Of a DNA stretch of 64,000 nucleotides, positions 43,994-52,981 are shown piece after piece. The position numbers were made by a program, and so were the translations under genes. The notes under the pieces are model-generated. The model was given only the letters and a program-made list of their open reading frames with translations. It was not told the DNA's origin and searched no databases. This DNA is from Methylobacterium bullatum (GTDB lineage: Bacteria > Pseudomonadota > Alphaproteobacteria > Rhizobiales > Beijerinckiaceae): NCBI GenBank assembly GCA_902712845.1, contig LR743504.1, positions 4,314,001 to 4,378,000 on the forward strand. The letters run 5' to 3'. Positions within the stretch are counted from its first letter, which is position 1; each line of letters starts with the position of its first letter.

Positions 43994-44176
43994 GCGCCAC
44001 GGACCGGGCTGTCGATGCGCCACGCGGCGGGCCTTCGATGCGTCATGCGACGGCCCTTCGGCGTTTGACCGACAGCCGGCAAATACCGGTACCCATGGCG
44101 CCGAACGATGCTCTAAAGGCCGGGGTCAGGTTCGACGAGGCGGCCGCGCGAGGGCGGTGAAGACGGAGAGGCGCGC

Positions 44177-45418
44177 ATGCAGGACATCCCTGTGGAGAAC
44201 ATCCCGGTCACCGACCCCAAAACCCTCGGCCTCTGCCCCGAGCGGCTCGAGCGGGTCGATGGCTGGATGCGCAGGCTGGTGGCCGAGGGCAAGCTCGCCG
44301 GCCTCTCGGTGATGCTGTCGCGGCGGGGGGAGACCGCCTTCTTCCGCGCCCATGGTCTCGCCGACATCGCCCGCGCGACGCCCTTTGCCGCCGATACGAT
44401 CACCCGCATCTACTCGATGACGAAGCCGCTGACCTCGGTGGCGGTGATGATGCTCTACGAGGAAGGGCGCTTCCAGCTCGACGACCCGATCACCCGCTTC
44501 CTGCCCGAATTTACCGACATGCGGGTCTTCACCGGCGGCAACCGGGTGAAGGCCGAGACCGTGCCGGCCCAGCTCCCGATCACCATCCGCGACTGCCTCA
44601 CCCATACGGCGGGCTTCACCTACGGCTTCATGGAAGCGACCCTCGTCGATGCGCTCTACCGGCAGAACGGCGTCGATTTCGGCGAGAACCAGGATGCGAG
44701 CCTCGCCGAGGTGGTCGCCCGGCTGGCGCGTCAGCCCCTCCTCGCCCAGCCCGGCGCGGAATGGAACTACAGCGTCGCCACCGACCTCCTCGGCCACCTC
44801 GTCGCGGTGGTGTCGGGCCAGGATTTCGGCGATTTCCTGAAAACGAGGGTGATCGACCCGCTCGGCATGGTCGACACGGATTTCCACGTGCCCGCCGACA
44901 AGGTGTCCCGGCTGGCGGCCAATTACAGCCTGTTCCGCGATCGCAGCCTCAAGCTCTACGACGACGCGGTGGGAAGCCGCTTCGCCGCCAAGCCCGCGAT
45001 CGCCTCCGGCGGGGGCGGCCTCGTCTCGACAGCGTCGGACTACATGCGCTTCTGCCGCTTCATCCTCGGGCGCGGCGCCCTCGACGGCGTGCGGCTCCTC
45101 GGCCGCAAGACGGTGGAGCTGATGCTGATGAACCATCTGGGTGGCGACCTCGCCTCGATGGGCCAGCCGCGCTTCTCGGAATCGTCCTATACGGGAATCG
45201 GCTTCGGGCTCGGCTTCTCGGTCATGCTCGATCCGGCGCGGGCACAGATCGTCGGCACCCCCGGCGAGGTCGCCTGGGGGGGACTCGCGAGTACCTCGTT
45301 CTGGATCGACCCGGCCGAAGACCTCGCCGTGGTGATGCTGGCCCAGCTCATCCCGTCCTCGGCCCTGCCGATCAGGCGGGAGTTGCGGGTGCTGACCTAC
45401 GCCGCCCTGGTGGAGTGA
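44177..45418 (+). CDS. Serine hydrolase, beta-lactamase/esterase fold
   Basis: 413 residues. The class C-like SxxK motif occurs in RIYSMTKPLTSVAVMML (Ser as nucleophile). WNYSVATDLLGHLVAVV supplies the Tyr of the YxN-like motif, and GIGFGLGFSVML with WGGLAS lies near the C-terminus. The family includes esterases and D-aminopeptidases more often than true beta-lactamases. No signal peptide is visible, arguing for a cytoplasmic esterase. GGAGAGG precedes the ATG. Confidence 0.88.
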   Translation: MQDIPVENIPVTDPKTLGLCPERLERVDGWMRRLVAEGKLAGLSVMLSRRGETAFFRAHGLADIARATPFAADTITRIYSMTKPLTSVAVMMLYEEGRFQLDDPITRFLPEFTDMRVFTGGNRVKAETVPAQLPITIRDCLTHTAGFTYGFMEATLVDALYRQNGVDFGENQDASLAEVVARLARQPLLAQPGAEWNYSVATDLLGHLVAVVSGQDFGDFLKTRVIDPLGMVDTDFHVPADKVSRLAANYSLFRDRSLKLYDDAVGSRFAAKPAIASGGGGLVSTASDYMRFCRFILGRGALDGVRLLGRKTVELMLMNHLGGDLASMGQPRFSESSYTGIGFGLGFSVMLDPARAQIVGTPGEVAWGGLASTSFWIDPAEDLAVVMLAQLIPSSALPIRRELRVLTYAALVE

Positions 45419-45553
45419 CGGGGCTTCGGGCGATGCGTCGCCCCGGATTTGGGAACCGGGACAGCGCAGGCCGGCATGAACCGGCGTGACGATGGAACCC
45501 TCCCGGCCTCGATCCGTGGACGGCCGCCCCGGTGTCGAGGTCGCGCAGAGACG

Positions 45554-46253
45554 TCAGCGGCAGAGGCTTTGCCGCGCGAGGCAGGGCAGCAGGCTGTCTT
45601 CGGGGAAGGGCAGCGTCACCTCCCCTGTCTTGGATTCGAGCCTGGAGATCGCCCATTCGCCCTTCGCATCGGCGACCGGCTCGATGAGCCAGCGCAGGGC
45701 GCGGACCTGGTCGCGGCCTCGCTCGGCCGGGAGCCGCGCTTCGACATATTGCTTGGACCACCACAACATGCCGGAGGTCGGGAAGGTGACCGTGACCTTC
45801 TGCTTGGCCGCTTCGCAGACGAGCTGACGGACCCGGAAGCCGTTGCCCGCTGCGGCCTTCGGCCTGATCGGCCCCCTCCAGCAGGCCGGAGCCGCCGCCG
45901 GACGCCTTGAGGGCTTCCTGGCACCGAAGCTCGTCGCGCCGGGCGGCCAAGGCGCGGCTTCCTTCCTGGCAGGCCTGGACGAGGGGCCTGAGACTTTCAT
46001 GCGACGGAATCATGCCGCGCCCGCATTGCAGGATGGGTGAGGCCGTGATGTCCGACGATGGATCGGCGGCTGCTGCTGATCCGGTGTGGCGGGAGCCGGT
46101 CGGTCTGCCGGAACCGCCGCGCCGGGCGCCGGGCGCCGGGCGATCCCGGTCGCGTCGTCCACCGCCGCCCGGCCCGGTGGGTGCTTCGCCGGACGGCCCT
46201 GAGCCGGTCACGGCCCGCATCTCGGCGACGGCGCCGATGGACCGTGGCTCCAT
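45554..46253 (-). pseudogene. Frameshifted gene, unknown family
   Basis: The 3' part (about 45554-45865) reads GNGFRVRQLVCEAAKQKVTV, then MLWWSKQYVEARLPAERGRD and ends ESKTGEVTLPFPEDSLL. The 5' part (about 45865-46250) continues in another frame as MIPSHESLRPLVQACQEGSR and ELRCQEALKASGGGSGLLEG. Both have coding-like G/C-ending codons, with the switch near 45865 needing one base removed. A further coding-like piece in a third frame lies upstream (MPRRGERLTVREIARWASED, to 46356). Either a decayed gene or sequence errors. Confidence 0.45.
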
Positions 46254-46441
46254 ACCTGGGAGAGGTCGTCACATGGGAAAGGTCGTCGCGCATCCGATCC
46301 TCGGACGCCCACCGCGCGATCTCCCGCACCGTCAGGCGCTCGCCCCGCCTCGGCACGATCCGGCAAGGCGGGATGAGGTCGGAGCGGTCGCCGGCGGGTC
46401 CGACGAGCCCGGAACCGGATCGAGCGGTTCCGGCCGGTACC

Positions 46442-47092
46442 CTACTCGGCGGGCTTGGCCGCCGGCTTCGGTGCGGTGGAGGCCGGTTTCGTGGAGGAGG
46501 CGGCCGGCGCGCCGGTCCCCGTGGCGGCCGGCGTGGGCTTGGGTGCCCATTCCGGATCGGAGCGGGGACCGCCCGGGCCGTTGGTGGGGCCGGTGATCTG
46601 TCCCGGCGCCGTATCGGTGACCTTGGTCCAGGCCTGCGACATGCACATGAAGCGCAGCATGCAGCCGCGCACGGTGAGGTCGCCGGGCTTCTCGCTCCAG
46701 ATCGTCACGTCGTAGAACGATCCGTCCTCGGCGTTGTAGATCTTGCCTTCGTAATGGTTCTCGGCGTTGGGCTTGATGCCCATGACGAGCTGGTGGCCGA
46801 GCGAAGGGCGGGCCTGCTTCTTCGGGTCGGGGTTCTTGAAGTCGACCCGGGGCTGCCCCTTGTCGTTCAGCGGCACCTTCAGCCAGACGACATAGCCGCA
46901 TAGGTGATCGTTCTTCGCGCCGCATTTCTCGAGACGGACGCGAGCCCGCCCGTCCTCGGTGAGCCAGGTTCCGCTCGGATCGTTGGGAGCAGCCATGGCG
47001 AGGCCGGACATCGCGCTGAGCGCAAGACCGGCCACCGGCGCCAGGAGGCGCCCGGCCACGGCCGAAATGGGTCGATACGTCATCAAGAACAT
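46442..47092 (-). CDS. DUF2147 exported protein
   Basis: 216 residues: a signal peptide (ending GLALSAMSGLAMAA, before PND), the DUF2147 lipocalin-like core (~37-155, DPSGTWLTEDGRARVRLEKC and YEGKIYNAEDGSFYDVTIW) and a Pro/Ala/Thr-rich C-terminal tail (~165-216). Periplasmic or surface location is expected; function of the family is unknown. Cys pairs in KCGAKNDHLCGY may form a disulfide. A Met three codons in is an equal start. Confidence 0.88.
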   Translation of the reverse strand: MFLMTYRPISAVAGRLLAPVAGLALSAMSGLAMAAPNDPSGTWLTEDGRARVRLEKCGAKNDHLCGYVVWLKVPLNDKGQPRVDFKNPDPKKQARPSLGHQLVMGIKPNAENHYEGKIYNAEDGSFYDVTIWSEKPGDLTVRGCMLRFMCMSQAWTKVTDTAPGQITGPTNGPGGPRSDPEWAPKPTPAATGTGAPAASSTKPASTAPKPAAKPAE

Positions 47093-47319
47093 CCTTAACC
47101 CGCCCCGAAACGCCGCTGTCCGTGCCCATGCCGTCCGCCCGTCCGGGGCGCGTGGTCAAGCACGCGGTGGCGGGAGCCGCCCCTCGTCTGAAGGCCCCGG
47201 CTTCGGATGCGAACGTGACCGGATCATGACCGGCTCAGGGCGTCCTAACGGATTTCGCGGAAGCCGCGAGAGAATTTTTCGTGAGGTTCGGGGTGTCTCG
47301 CCAAAGAAGATGCCGCATG

Positions 47320-47347
47320 AAAAAGGGCCGGTGCTCACGCACCGACC
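47320..47347 (-). terminator. Intrinsic terminator after the Cys-rich gene
   Basis: On the minus strand GGTCGGTGC-GTGA-GCACCGGCC forms a 9-bp stem (one G-T pair) followed by C and five T residues. It is 31 bases past the stop of the small Cys-rich gene. Confidence 0.82.
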
Positions 47348-47377
47348 CCGATCCCGCCACCGACGAGGAACGCTGGC

Positions 47378-47587
47378 TTACTCGGCCGCCGTCATGTCGG
47401 AGGTGAAGTGACCGCACCAATCCTTGGACGCCACCACCGGCCACAGGCCCGGCGACTTCGGCTCGGGCTGGCTCACCGGCGGGTTATAGCGGCAGAGACC
47501 TTCGTCACCGGCCGAGAGACCGCCATTGATCTTGTGATCGTCGAAAAAGCGGCAGCTCTCGCAGGCCGCGCTGGTGATGTGTGCCAT
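47378..47587 (-). CDS. Small Cys-rich protein
   Basis: 69 residues starting MAHITSAACESCRFFDDHKI. Four Cys occur as CxxC, then CRYNPP and WCGHF, a spacing that suggests binding of zinc or an iron-sulfur cluster. I do not know a named family. AGAG-type ribosome site before the ATG at 47587; an upstream start adds a Pro-rich stretch and is less likely. Has its own terminator, so is probably monocistronic. Confidence 0.7.
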   Translation of the reverse strand: MAHITSAACESCRFFDDHKINGGLSAGDEGLCRYNPPVSQPEPKSPGLWPVVASKDWCGHFTSDMTAAE

Positions 47588-48039
47588 GTGTCTCTCCCAA
47601 GGATCCGGTCCAGGAGGAGGAGGCATATCGGCCCCCGCCATCCGCGTGGTTCTTAATTAGAATAACTCCAGACTGTGGTCAAGGGTGTCACGCGGCGCGA
47701 TCCGGCGGCTCGTCGCTGGGCCGCCCGGAAGTTGGCACGCAACGAGCAGGGTCGGCGCCCGACCTGACACCGGCGACTGTACGCTACGGCGCGTTTCGTC
47801 TTTCGATGACCGCATGGTGTCCGACGGATTTCCGGACCGATTTGAACGGAAGGCCGGTGGCGCGTAACGGCGGGAGGGGTCCTTGGCGTTGCCTGCAAGA
47901 CGACCCGGGTGGTTTCCCACGGTCGGCCGTTCGTCCCTTGCGGTGTACGGCCACTTGCCGGCATCGGAGCCGGTCCCGCCCGGTTTCAACCCGAACGAAG
48001 CACGCGGGCTACGCGTTGCAATCCCACCGATGCCCGGGA
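47588..48039. other. Intergenic region at the edge of a likely acquired cassette
   Basis: About 450 bases with no convincing gene in any frame. It separates core-like genes from the nitroreductase/monooxygenase cassette. A short AT-rich tract (taattagaataactcca, near 47654) lies upstream of the Cys-rich gene and may hold its promoter. Confidence 0.5.
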
Positions 48040-48744
48040 CTAGTCATGGAAATGGACGCTCTCGGCGACCGGCACGCGGCCCATCCGCATCCGGTTGCCC
48101 GGCGCATCGTCGTCGGGATAGCCGAACGACATGCCGAACAGCATCTTCATGTCCGGCGAAATGCCCAGAACCTCGCGGATCGTGCCCGCGTAGAACCCCA
48201 GCGACGTCTGCGGGATGCCGCCCAACCCCCTCGCCGCGAGCGACAGCAGGAACGTCTGGCCGTACATGCCGATGTCGCCCGCGGTGCGCACGTCGTCGCC
48301 GAACGACGGCATGAACATCAACGCAACCTGCGGCGCGCCGAAGAAGGACAGGTTCTTGGCGGCGGCGCGGCGGCGGCCGTCCTTATCCTCGCGCATGACG
48401 TTCATCGCCTCGTAATAGGCCTTGCCCTGCGCGTTCTTGCGCTCGCCATAGCAGCCATAGAACGCGGCCATGTCGAACGAGAAGTCGCCTGAGAACTCGC
48501 CCGTGTCGTTCTTCGCGTGCAGGATGCGCGACAGGTCCGCCAGCTTTGCGCCACGGACGATATGCACGTCCCACGGCTGAGTGTTGCAGTTCGACGGCGC
48601 GCGTTGCGCATCCTCCAGCACCGCTGCCAGCACCTCGTCGGGCACGACGCGATCGAGGAAGCCGCGATAGGATCGCCGGGTCCGGACGGTCTGCCGGAAC
48701 GACAGCGTGCCGTCCGGGGTGGTGATGGATAGAGAATCGGTCAT
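48040..48744 (-). CDS. Nitroreductase family protein
   Basis: 234 residues starting MTDSLSITTPDGTLSFRQTV, with RTRRSYRGFLDRVVPDEVL, the FMN-binding DAQRAPSNCNTQPWDVHIV and ARGLGGIPQTSLGFYAG. It should use FMN and NAD(P)H to reduce nitro groups, quinones or flavins. It follows the flavin monooxygenase gene by 27 bases and could supply reduced FMN to it. GAGG precedes the ATG at 48744. Confidence 0.92.
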   Translation of the reverse strand: MTDSLSITTPDGTLSFRQTVRTRRSYRGFLDRVVPDEVLAAVLEDAQRAPSNCNTQPWDVHIVRGAKLADLSRILHAKNDTGEFSGDFSFDMAAFYGCYGERKNAQGKAYYEAMNVMREDKDGRRRAAAKNLSFFGAPQVALMFMPSFGDDVRTAGDIGMYGQTFLLSLAARGLGGIPQTSLGFYAGTIREVLGISPDMKMLFGMSFGYPDDDAPGNRMRMGRVPVAESVHFHD

Positions 48745-48771
48745 GGATACCTCGCTGTCTTCTTGAAGCAT

Positions 48772-50091
48772 TCAGCTCAGCCGCGGGTCGCGGCCATATT
48801 GCGCGGGCACGCCCAGATGATCGCGCAGCGTCGTCCCTTCGTAATCGTGGTGGAACAGGCCGCGCTGCTGAAGAATCGGCACCAGTTCGTCGACCAGCTT
48901 CGGCAAGCCGTCTTCATAGACGTCCGGGCATAGCCAGAAGCCGTCGCAGGCACCGGCCTCGAACCAGGTCTGCATATGGTCGGCCGCCTCGACTGCCGGC
49001 CCGACGATCATCGGATGATAGTCGATGACGCCGTGCGCCAGCACGTCGCGGAGCGACCAGCCCTCGCGGGCGATCCTCAGCGCATGGACGGAGCGCGGGT
49101 CCTGCGGCGACGGACGCGCGGCGGCGCGTTGCGCGGCGCTGAGCGGCCGATCGAGTTGCGTCGGGTCGAGCGCCAGCCCGATCATCTGGCCGAGATAGCC
49201 GATGCGCGGTTCGAAGCTGTGGCCCGACATCGCGATCCGGCGGTCCAGGGCCGCCCGCCGGTCGGGCGCGATCGTCGTCATCAGCCCGGCGAAGAACTTG
49301 ATCTCGTCCGGATCGCGACCGGCGCGTTCGGCGGCGTCGCGCAGGGCGTCGCGTTGTGCCTTTGCGTCTTCCATCGAGAACACCGCGCCGATCACGCCGC
49401 TGGCATAGCGCCCGGCGACCTCCAGACCCAGATCGCCGCCGCCGGCCTGGAAGATCACCGGCTGGCCCTGTTCGGACGGCGGCAAAGCCAGCGTGCCGCT
49501 GGTCGCGAGATGCCGGCCGCGCAGGTTGACGGGCCGGATCTGCGCCATGTCGGCGAAGCGCCCCGACGCCTGGTCGTGCAGCCACGCATCGCGGCCCCAG
49601 CTACCCCACAGCGCCTGCACGATCTGGACGAACTCGTGGAGCCGTTCGTATTTTTCGCCACGCGGCGGCAGGGCACGGCCGAAATTGGCGGCGATCGCGG
49701 GATCGCTGGTCGGCACCGCGTTCCAGCCGGTGCGACCGTGGTTCATCAGGTCGAGCGCCTTGAACTGACGCGCCAGATTGAACGGTTCGCTGAACGTCGT
49801 GGAGCCGGTCGCCACCATGCCGATCCGATCCGTCCCGCGCGCGACGGCGGCCAGCGTCATCATCGGCTCGATGTTCAACTGCTGGGCATCGGTGCCCGTA
49901 TCCGGCTTCAGCGTCGGGAAATCGGGCATGAAGAGGAACTGGAACTTCCCCCGCTCCGCCATCTGCGCATAGTGGACCAGGGTGTCGAAATTGGTGAAAC
50001 CCGTCGGATCGACGCCCGGCATCCGCCATGCCCCCGGCTGTGCGCCATAGCCGTTTCCGAAGACCATCCCGATGAGCAGCGTCTTGGACAT
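48772..50091 (-). CDS. FMN-dependent monooxygenase, NtaA/SnaA/DszA type (LLM class)
   Basis: A 439-residue flavin-dependent monooxygenase of the bacterial luciferase superfamily: MSKTLLIGMVFGNGYGAQPG, FLFMPDFPTLKPDTG, STTFSEPFNLARQFKALDLM and GRTGWNAVPTSDPAIAANFG, then FQAGGGDLGLEVAGRYASGV. Relatives oxidise nitrilotriacetate, EDTA, dibenzothiophene sulfone or alkanesulfonates using reduced FMN made by a partner reductase. The adjacent nitroreductase is the candidate partner. Divergent from a TetR gene. Substrate unknown. Confidence 0.92.
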   Translation of the reverse strand: MSKTLLIGMVFGNGYGAQPGAWRMPGVDPTGFTNFDTLVHYAQMAERGKFQFLFMPDFPTLKPDTGTDAQQLNIEPMMTLAAVARGTDRIGMVATGSTTFSEPFNLARQFKALDLMNHGRTGWNAVPTSDPAIAANFGRALPPRGEKYERLHEFVQIVQALWGSWGRDAWLHDQASGRFADMAQIRPVNLRGRHLATSGTLALPPSEQGQPVIFQAGGGDLGLEVAGRYASGVIGAVFSMEDAKAQRDALRDAAERAGRDPDEIKFFAGLMTTIAPDRRAALDRRIAMSGHSFEPRIGYLGQMIGLALDPTQLDRPLSAAQRAAARPSPQDPRSVHALRIAREGWSLRDVLAHGVIDYHPMIVGPAVEAADHMQTWFEAGACDGFWLCPDVYEDGLPKLVDELVPILQQRGLFHHDYEGTTLRDHLGVPAQYGRDPRLS

Positions 50092-50142
50092 TCGAGGTTC
50101 CGATCCTGCCGGCCACCCCCCGCCCGGCGGCACGACTTAATT

Positions 50143-50195
50143 AAACGGAGAGTACCCCCGTTTCGAAAACCAAGATATGGGGAGACTCCCCGTTT
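50143..50195. promoter_or_regulatory. Tandem operators between monooxygenase and TetR genes
   Basis: Two related 21-bp palindromes: AAACGGAGAGTACCCCCGTTT (50143-50163) and ATATGGGGAGACTCCCCGTTT (50175-50195), whose core GGGGAG-A-CTCCCC is perfect. Their centres are 32 bases apart, three helical turns. They lie in the divergent promoter region, as expected for TetR control of both genes. Confidence 0.75.
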
Positions 50196-50212
50196 ATCAA
50201 GGAGGAGTGTCA

Positions 50213-50857
50213 GTGACCTCGTCGTCCCTCTCACGGATGCCCCGCAAGGATGCGTTGCAGAACCGCGCGCATATCCTCGACGTGGCCGGTCGGGCGATCG
50301 GGGAGAGCGGCGTCGACGTGTCGATGGACGCGATCGCAAAGCTCGCGGGCGTCGGCAGCGCGACGCTGTACCGCCATTTTCCAACGCGCGATGCCTTGCT
50401 GGTCGCGCTGCTCGCACCGCATCACGAGCGCCTCCATCGGGACAAGGCCGCGATCGAGGCGGCCGGCGGCGACAGCGGCCGGATGCTGGAACGATGGATC
50501 GACGCGCTGGGCGACTGGATGCGCGCCTATGACGGTCTGCCGGAACCGCTGCGCGCGGGCTGGTCCGTGACCGCGTCGCCGTTCAAATCGACCTGCGACG
50601 GGATCATCGAAAGCACCGAGGGTTTCCTGCGTGCCGCGCAACGTGACGGCTTTGCGCGGCCAACCGCGTCGGCGACGGATATCTTCCTCGGATCGCTGGC
50701 CGTCGCGTGGGCGAGCGGGCGATCGGCGGCGCGGACCGACACGCGGGATCGGCTACGAGACCTGCTCCGCAACGGGTGGTCCGCAAACGAGGCCGAGGCG
50801 GCCGGGGGATCGGGCACGGCCGGCGAGCACCACCCTGCGCAAACCGGTGACCGCTGA
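50213..50857 (+). CDS. TetR family regulator
   Basis: 214 residues from a GTG seven bases after AAGGAGG. The helix-turn-helix is DALQNRAHILDVAGRAIGES, then SMDAIAKLAGVGSATLYRHF, with the C-terminal domain of the TetR/SbtR kind (AALGDWM... region). It diverges from the monooxygenase-nitroreductase operon across the tandem operators and probably represses it until a substrate binds. Confidence 0.9.
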   Translation: MTSSSLSRMPRKDALQNRAHILDVAGRAIGESGVDVSMDAIAKLAGVGSATLYRHFPTRDALLVALLAPHHERLHRDKAAIEAAGGDSGRMLERWIDALGDWMRAYDGLPEPLRAGWSVTASPFKSTCDGIIESTEGFLRAAQRDGFARPTASATDIFLGSLAVAWASGRSAARTDTRDRLRDLLRNGWSANEAEAAGGSGTAGEHHPAQTGDR

Positions 50858-51067
50858 TCTTCGTCAGGCAACTCCAACCGTTCGAGCCGATCCCCGCGTG
50901 GGAGGAGGATGATGGGGTGGACGCCCGCCGGCGGCATCACGGATCCTAATGCGATCCTTATAAAATCGTCCTTGCTTCCGTCTCGAACCCTAATGCGGTT
51001 CCAGTCCAAATAGTCCGACGAGAGCGACCGGTCATGGCATCGGCCCTCGAAGATAAACGGACGCACC

Positions 51068-51151
51068 ATGCTCGACATCGTCTTCATCGCGACGGGGCTC
51101 GCCTTCTTCGGCTTGGCCGCCGGCTACGCCATCCTCTGCGAACGTCTCTGA
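51068..51151 (+). CDS. 27-residue membrane peptide upstream of kdpF
   Basis: The frame MLDIVFIATGLAFFGLAAGY, then AILCERL, is a single hydrophobic helix with a short charged end. The spacing (10 bases to kdpF) and codon use support translation. Similar-looking short membrane peptides precede kdpF in relatives as far as I recall; this is not verified. It may assist the Kdp complex. Confidence 0.55.
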   Translation: MLDIVFIATGLAFFGLAAGYAILCERL

Positions 51152-51161
51152 GGGACCCGCC

Positions 51162-51251
51162 ATGACCCTCGATCTCACGCTCGGCGCCCTCGTGACCCTG
51201 GGGCTGCTCGGATACCTCGCCTACGCCCTCGTCCGCCCCGAGCGGTTCTGA
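51162..51251 (+). CDS. kdpF: K+-transporting ATPase subunit KdpF
   Basis: A 29-residue single-span peptide, MTLDLTLGALVTLGLLGYLA, then YALVRPERF, with the KdpF-type end (LxYALxRPExF). KdpF stabilises the KdpABC complex in the inner membrane. It starts the structural kdp genes, 13 bases before kdpA, whose AAGGAG site overlaps the kdpF stop region. Confidence 0.85.
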   Translation: MTLDLTLGALVTLGLLGYLAYALVRPERF

Positions 51252-51264
51252 AGGAGCATCCCCC

Positions 51265-52980
51265 ATGACAATCAACGGCTGGATCCAGATCGCGCTGTTC
51301 TGCGCGGTCGTCCTCGCGCTCGCCCGTCCTTTGGGCGGCTACATGACCCGCGTCTTCGCGGGTGAGCGCACCTTCCTCTCGCCCGTGCTCGCGCCCGTCG
51401 AGCGCGGGCTCTACCGGGTTGCCGGCATCACCTCCGCTCAAGAGCAGCACTGGCTGGCCTACGCCCTGTCCATGTTGGCCTTCCATGTTCTGGGCTTCCT
51501 CGCCCTGTACGCGCTGCTGCGTGTGCAGGCGGTGCTGCCGTTCAATCCGGACGGGCAGTCGGCGGTCGCGCCCGACCTCGCCTTCAACACCTCGACGAGT
51601 TTCCTCACCAATACGAACTGGCAGTCCTACGGCGGCGAGACGACGATGTCGTACCTCACCCAGATGCTCGGGCTGACCCACCAGAACTTCCTGTCCGCCG
51701 CCACCGGCATCGCGCTCGCCGTCGCCCTGGTGCGCGGCTTCTCGCGGGCCTCGGCCAAGACCGTGGGCTCGTTCTGGGTCGATCTCACCCGCACCACCCT
51801 CTACGTGCTGCTGCCGCTCTGCATGGCGCTGACGCTCTTCTACGTCTGGCAGGGCATTCCGCAGACGCTCGGCGGTGCCGTCGAGGCGACGACCCTGGAA
51901 GGCGTCAGGCAGACCATCGCGGTCGGCCCGGTGGCGAGCCAGGTGGCGATCAAGATGCTCGGCACCAACGGCGGCGGCTTCTTCAACGTCAATGCCGCGC
52001 ATCCTTTCGAGAACCCGACCGCCCTCGCGAACTTCGTCCAGATCGTCTCGATCTTCGCCATCGGCGCGGCGATGACCAACGTCTTCGGCCGCATGGTCGG
52101 CGACGAGCGCCAGGGCTGGGCCATCCTGTCCGCCATGGGCGTGCTGTTCCTCGCCGGGGCCGCGGTGGTCTACTGGGCCGAGAGCGCGGGCAGCCCCGTC
52201 CTCAACTCGTTCGGGCTGACCGGCGGCAACATGGAGGGCAAGGAGGTCCGCTTCGGCATCGTGGCCTCCGCCCTGTTCGCGGCTGTCACGACGGCGGCGT
52301 CCTGCGGCGCGGTCAACGCGATGCACGACAGCTTCACGGCGCTCGGCGGCATGATCCCGATGATCAACATGCAACTCGGCGAGATCATCGTCGGCGGCGT
52401 CGGTGCCGGCCTCTACGGCATCCTCGTCTTCGTCATCGTGACGATCTTCGTGGCCGGACTGATGGTCGGCCGCACGCCGGAATACCTCGGTAAGAAGATC
52501 GAGGCGCGCGAGGTCAAGATGGCGATGCTCGCCATTCTGTGCCTACCCCTGATGATGCTCGGCTTCACGGCGCTGGCCACCGTAGTCGCCGCCGGCCTTG
52601 CAGGCCCGGCCAATGCCGGCCCGCACGGGTTCTCGGAGATCCTCTACGCCTTCACCTCGGCTGCCGCGAACAACGGCTCGGCCTTCGGTGGGCTCACGGC
52701 CAACACCGCCTTCTACAACACCACGCTGGGCCTCGGCATGCTGTTCGGGCGGTTCTTCGTGATCGTTCCGGCGCTCGCCATCGCCGGGTCGCTCTCGGCC
52801 AAGAAGACCGTGCCGGCCTCGGCGGGGACGTTCCCGACCCATGGCGGGCTGTTCGTCGGGTTGCTGGTCGGCGTGATCCTCATCGTCGGCGGCCTGACCT
52901 TCTTCCCGGCCCTGGCACTCGGGCCCGTCGTCGAACACCTCGCCGGCGGCCTCGGCCAGACCTTCGCGGTCGGTGGCTGA
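51265..52980 (+). CDS. kdpA: K+-transporting ATPase subunit KdpA
   Basis: A 571-residue channel-like subunit with about ten membrane spans. Selectivity-filter segments resemble those of K+ channels: NTSTSFLTNTNWQSYGGETT, MLGTNGGGFFNVNAAHPFEN, CGAVNAMHDSFTALGGMIP and AFTSAAANNGSAFGGLTANT. It binds and conducts K+ in the high-affinity KdpFABC pump. Normal length. AAGGAG lies before the ATG. Confidence 0.98.
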   Translation: MTINGWIQIALFCAVVLALARPLGGYMTRVFAGERTFLSPVLAPVERGLYRVAGITSAQEQHWLAYALSMLAFHVLGFLALYALLRVQAVLPFNPDGQSAVAPDLAFNTSTSFLTNTNWQSYGGETTMSYLTQMLGLTHQNFLSAATGIALAVALVRGFSRASAKTVGSFWVDLTRTTLYVLLPLCMALTLFYVWQGIPQTLGGAVEATTLEGVRQTIAVGPVASQVAIKMLGTNGGGFFNVNAAHPFENPTALANFVQIVSIFAIGAAMTNVFGRMVGDERQGWAILSAMGVLFLAGAAVVYWAESAGSPVLNSFGLTGGNMEGKEVRFGIVASALFAAVTTAASCGAVNAMHDSFTALGGMIPMINMQLGEIIVGGVGAGLYGILVFVIVTIFVAGLMVGRTPEYLGKKIEAREVKMAMLAILCLPLMMLGFTALATVVAAGLAGPANAGPHGFSEILYAFTSAAANNGSAFGGLTANTAFYNTTLGLGMLFGRFFVIVPALAIAGSLSAKKTVPASAGTFPTHGGLFVGLLVGVILIVGGLTFFPALALGPVVEHLAGGLGQTFAVGG

Positions 52981-52981
52981 G

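Noticed and set aside
41398..44160. 920-residue plus-strand open frame across glk and otsB
   Set aside because: It runs antisense through two enzymes and on through the DUF427 gene; a GC-rich artefact.
51175..52374. Minus-strand frame opposite kdpA
   Set aside because: His/Glu/Arg-rich antisense of membrane codons; kdpA is certain.
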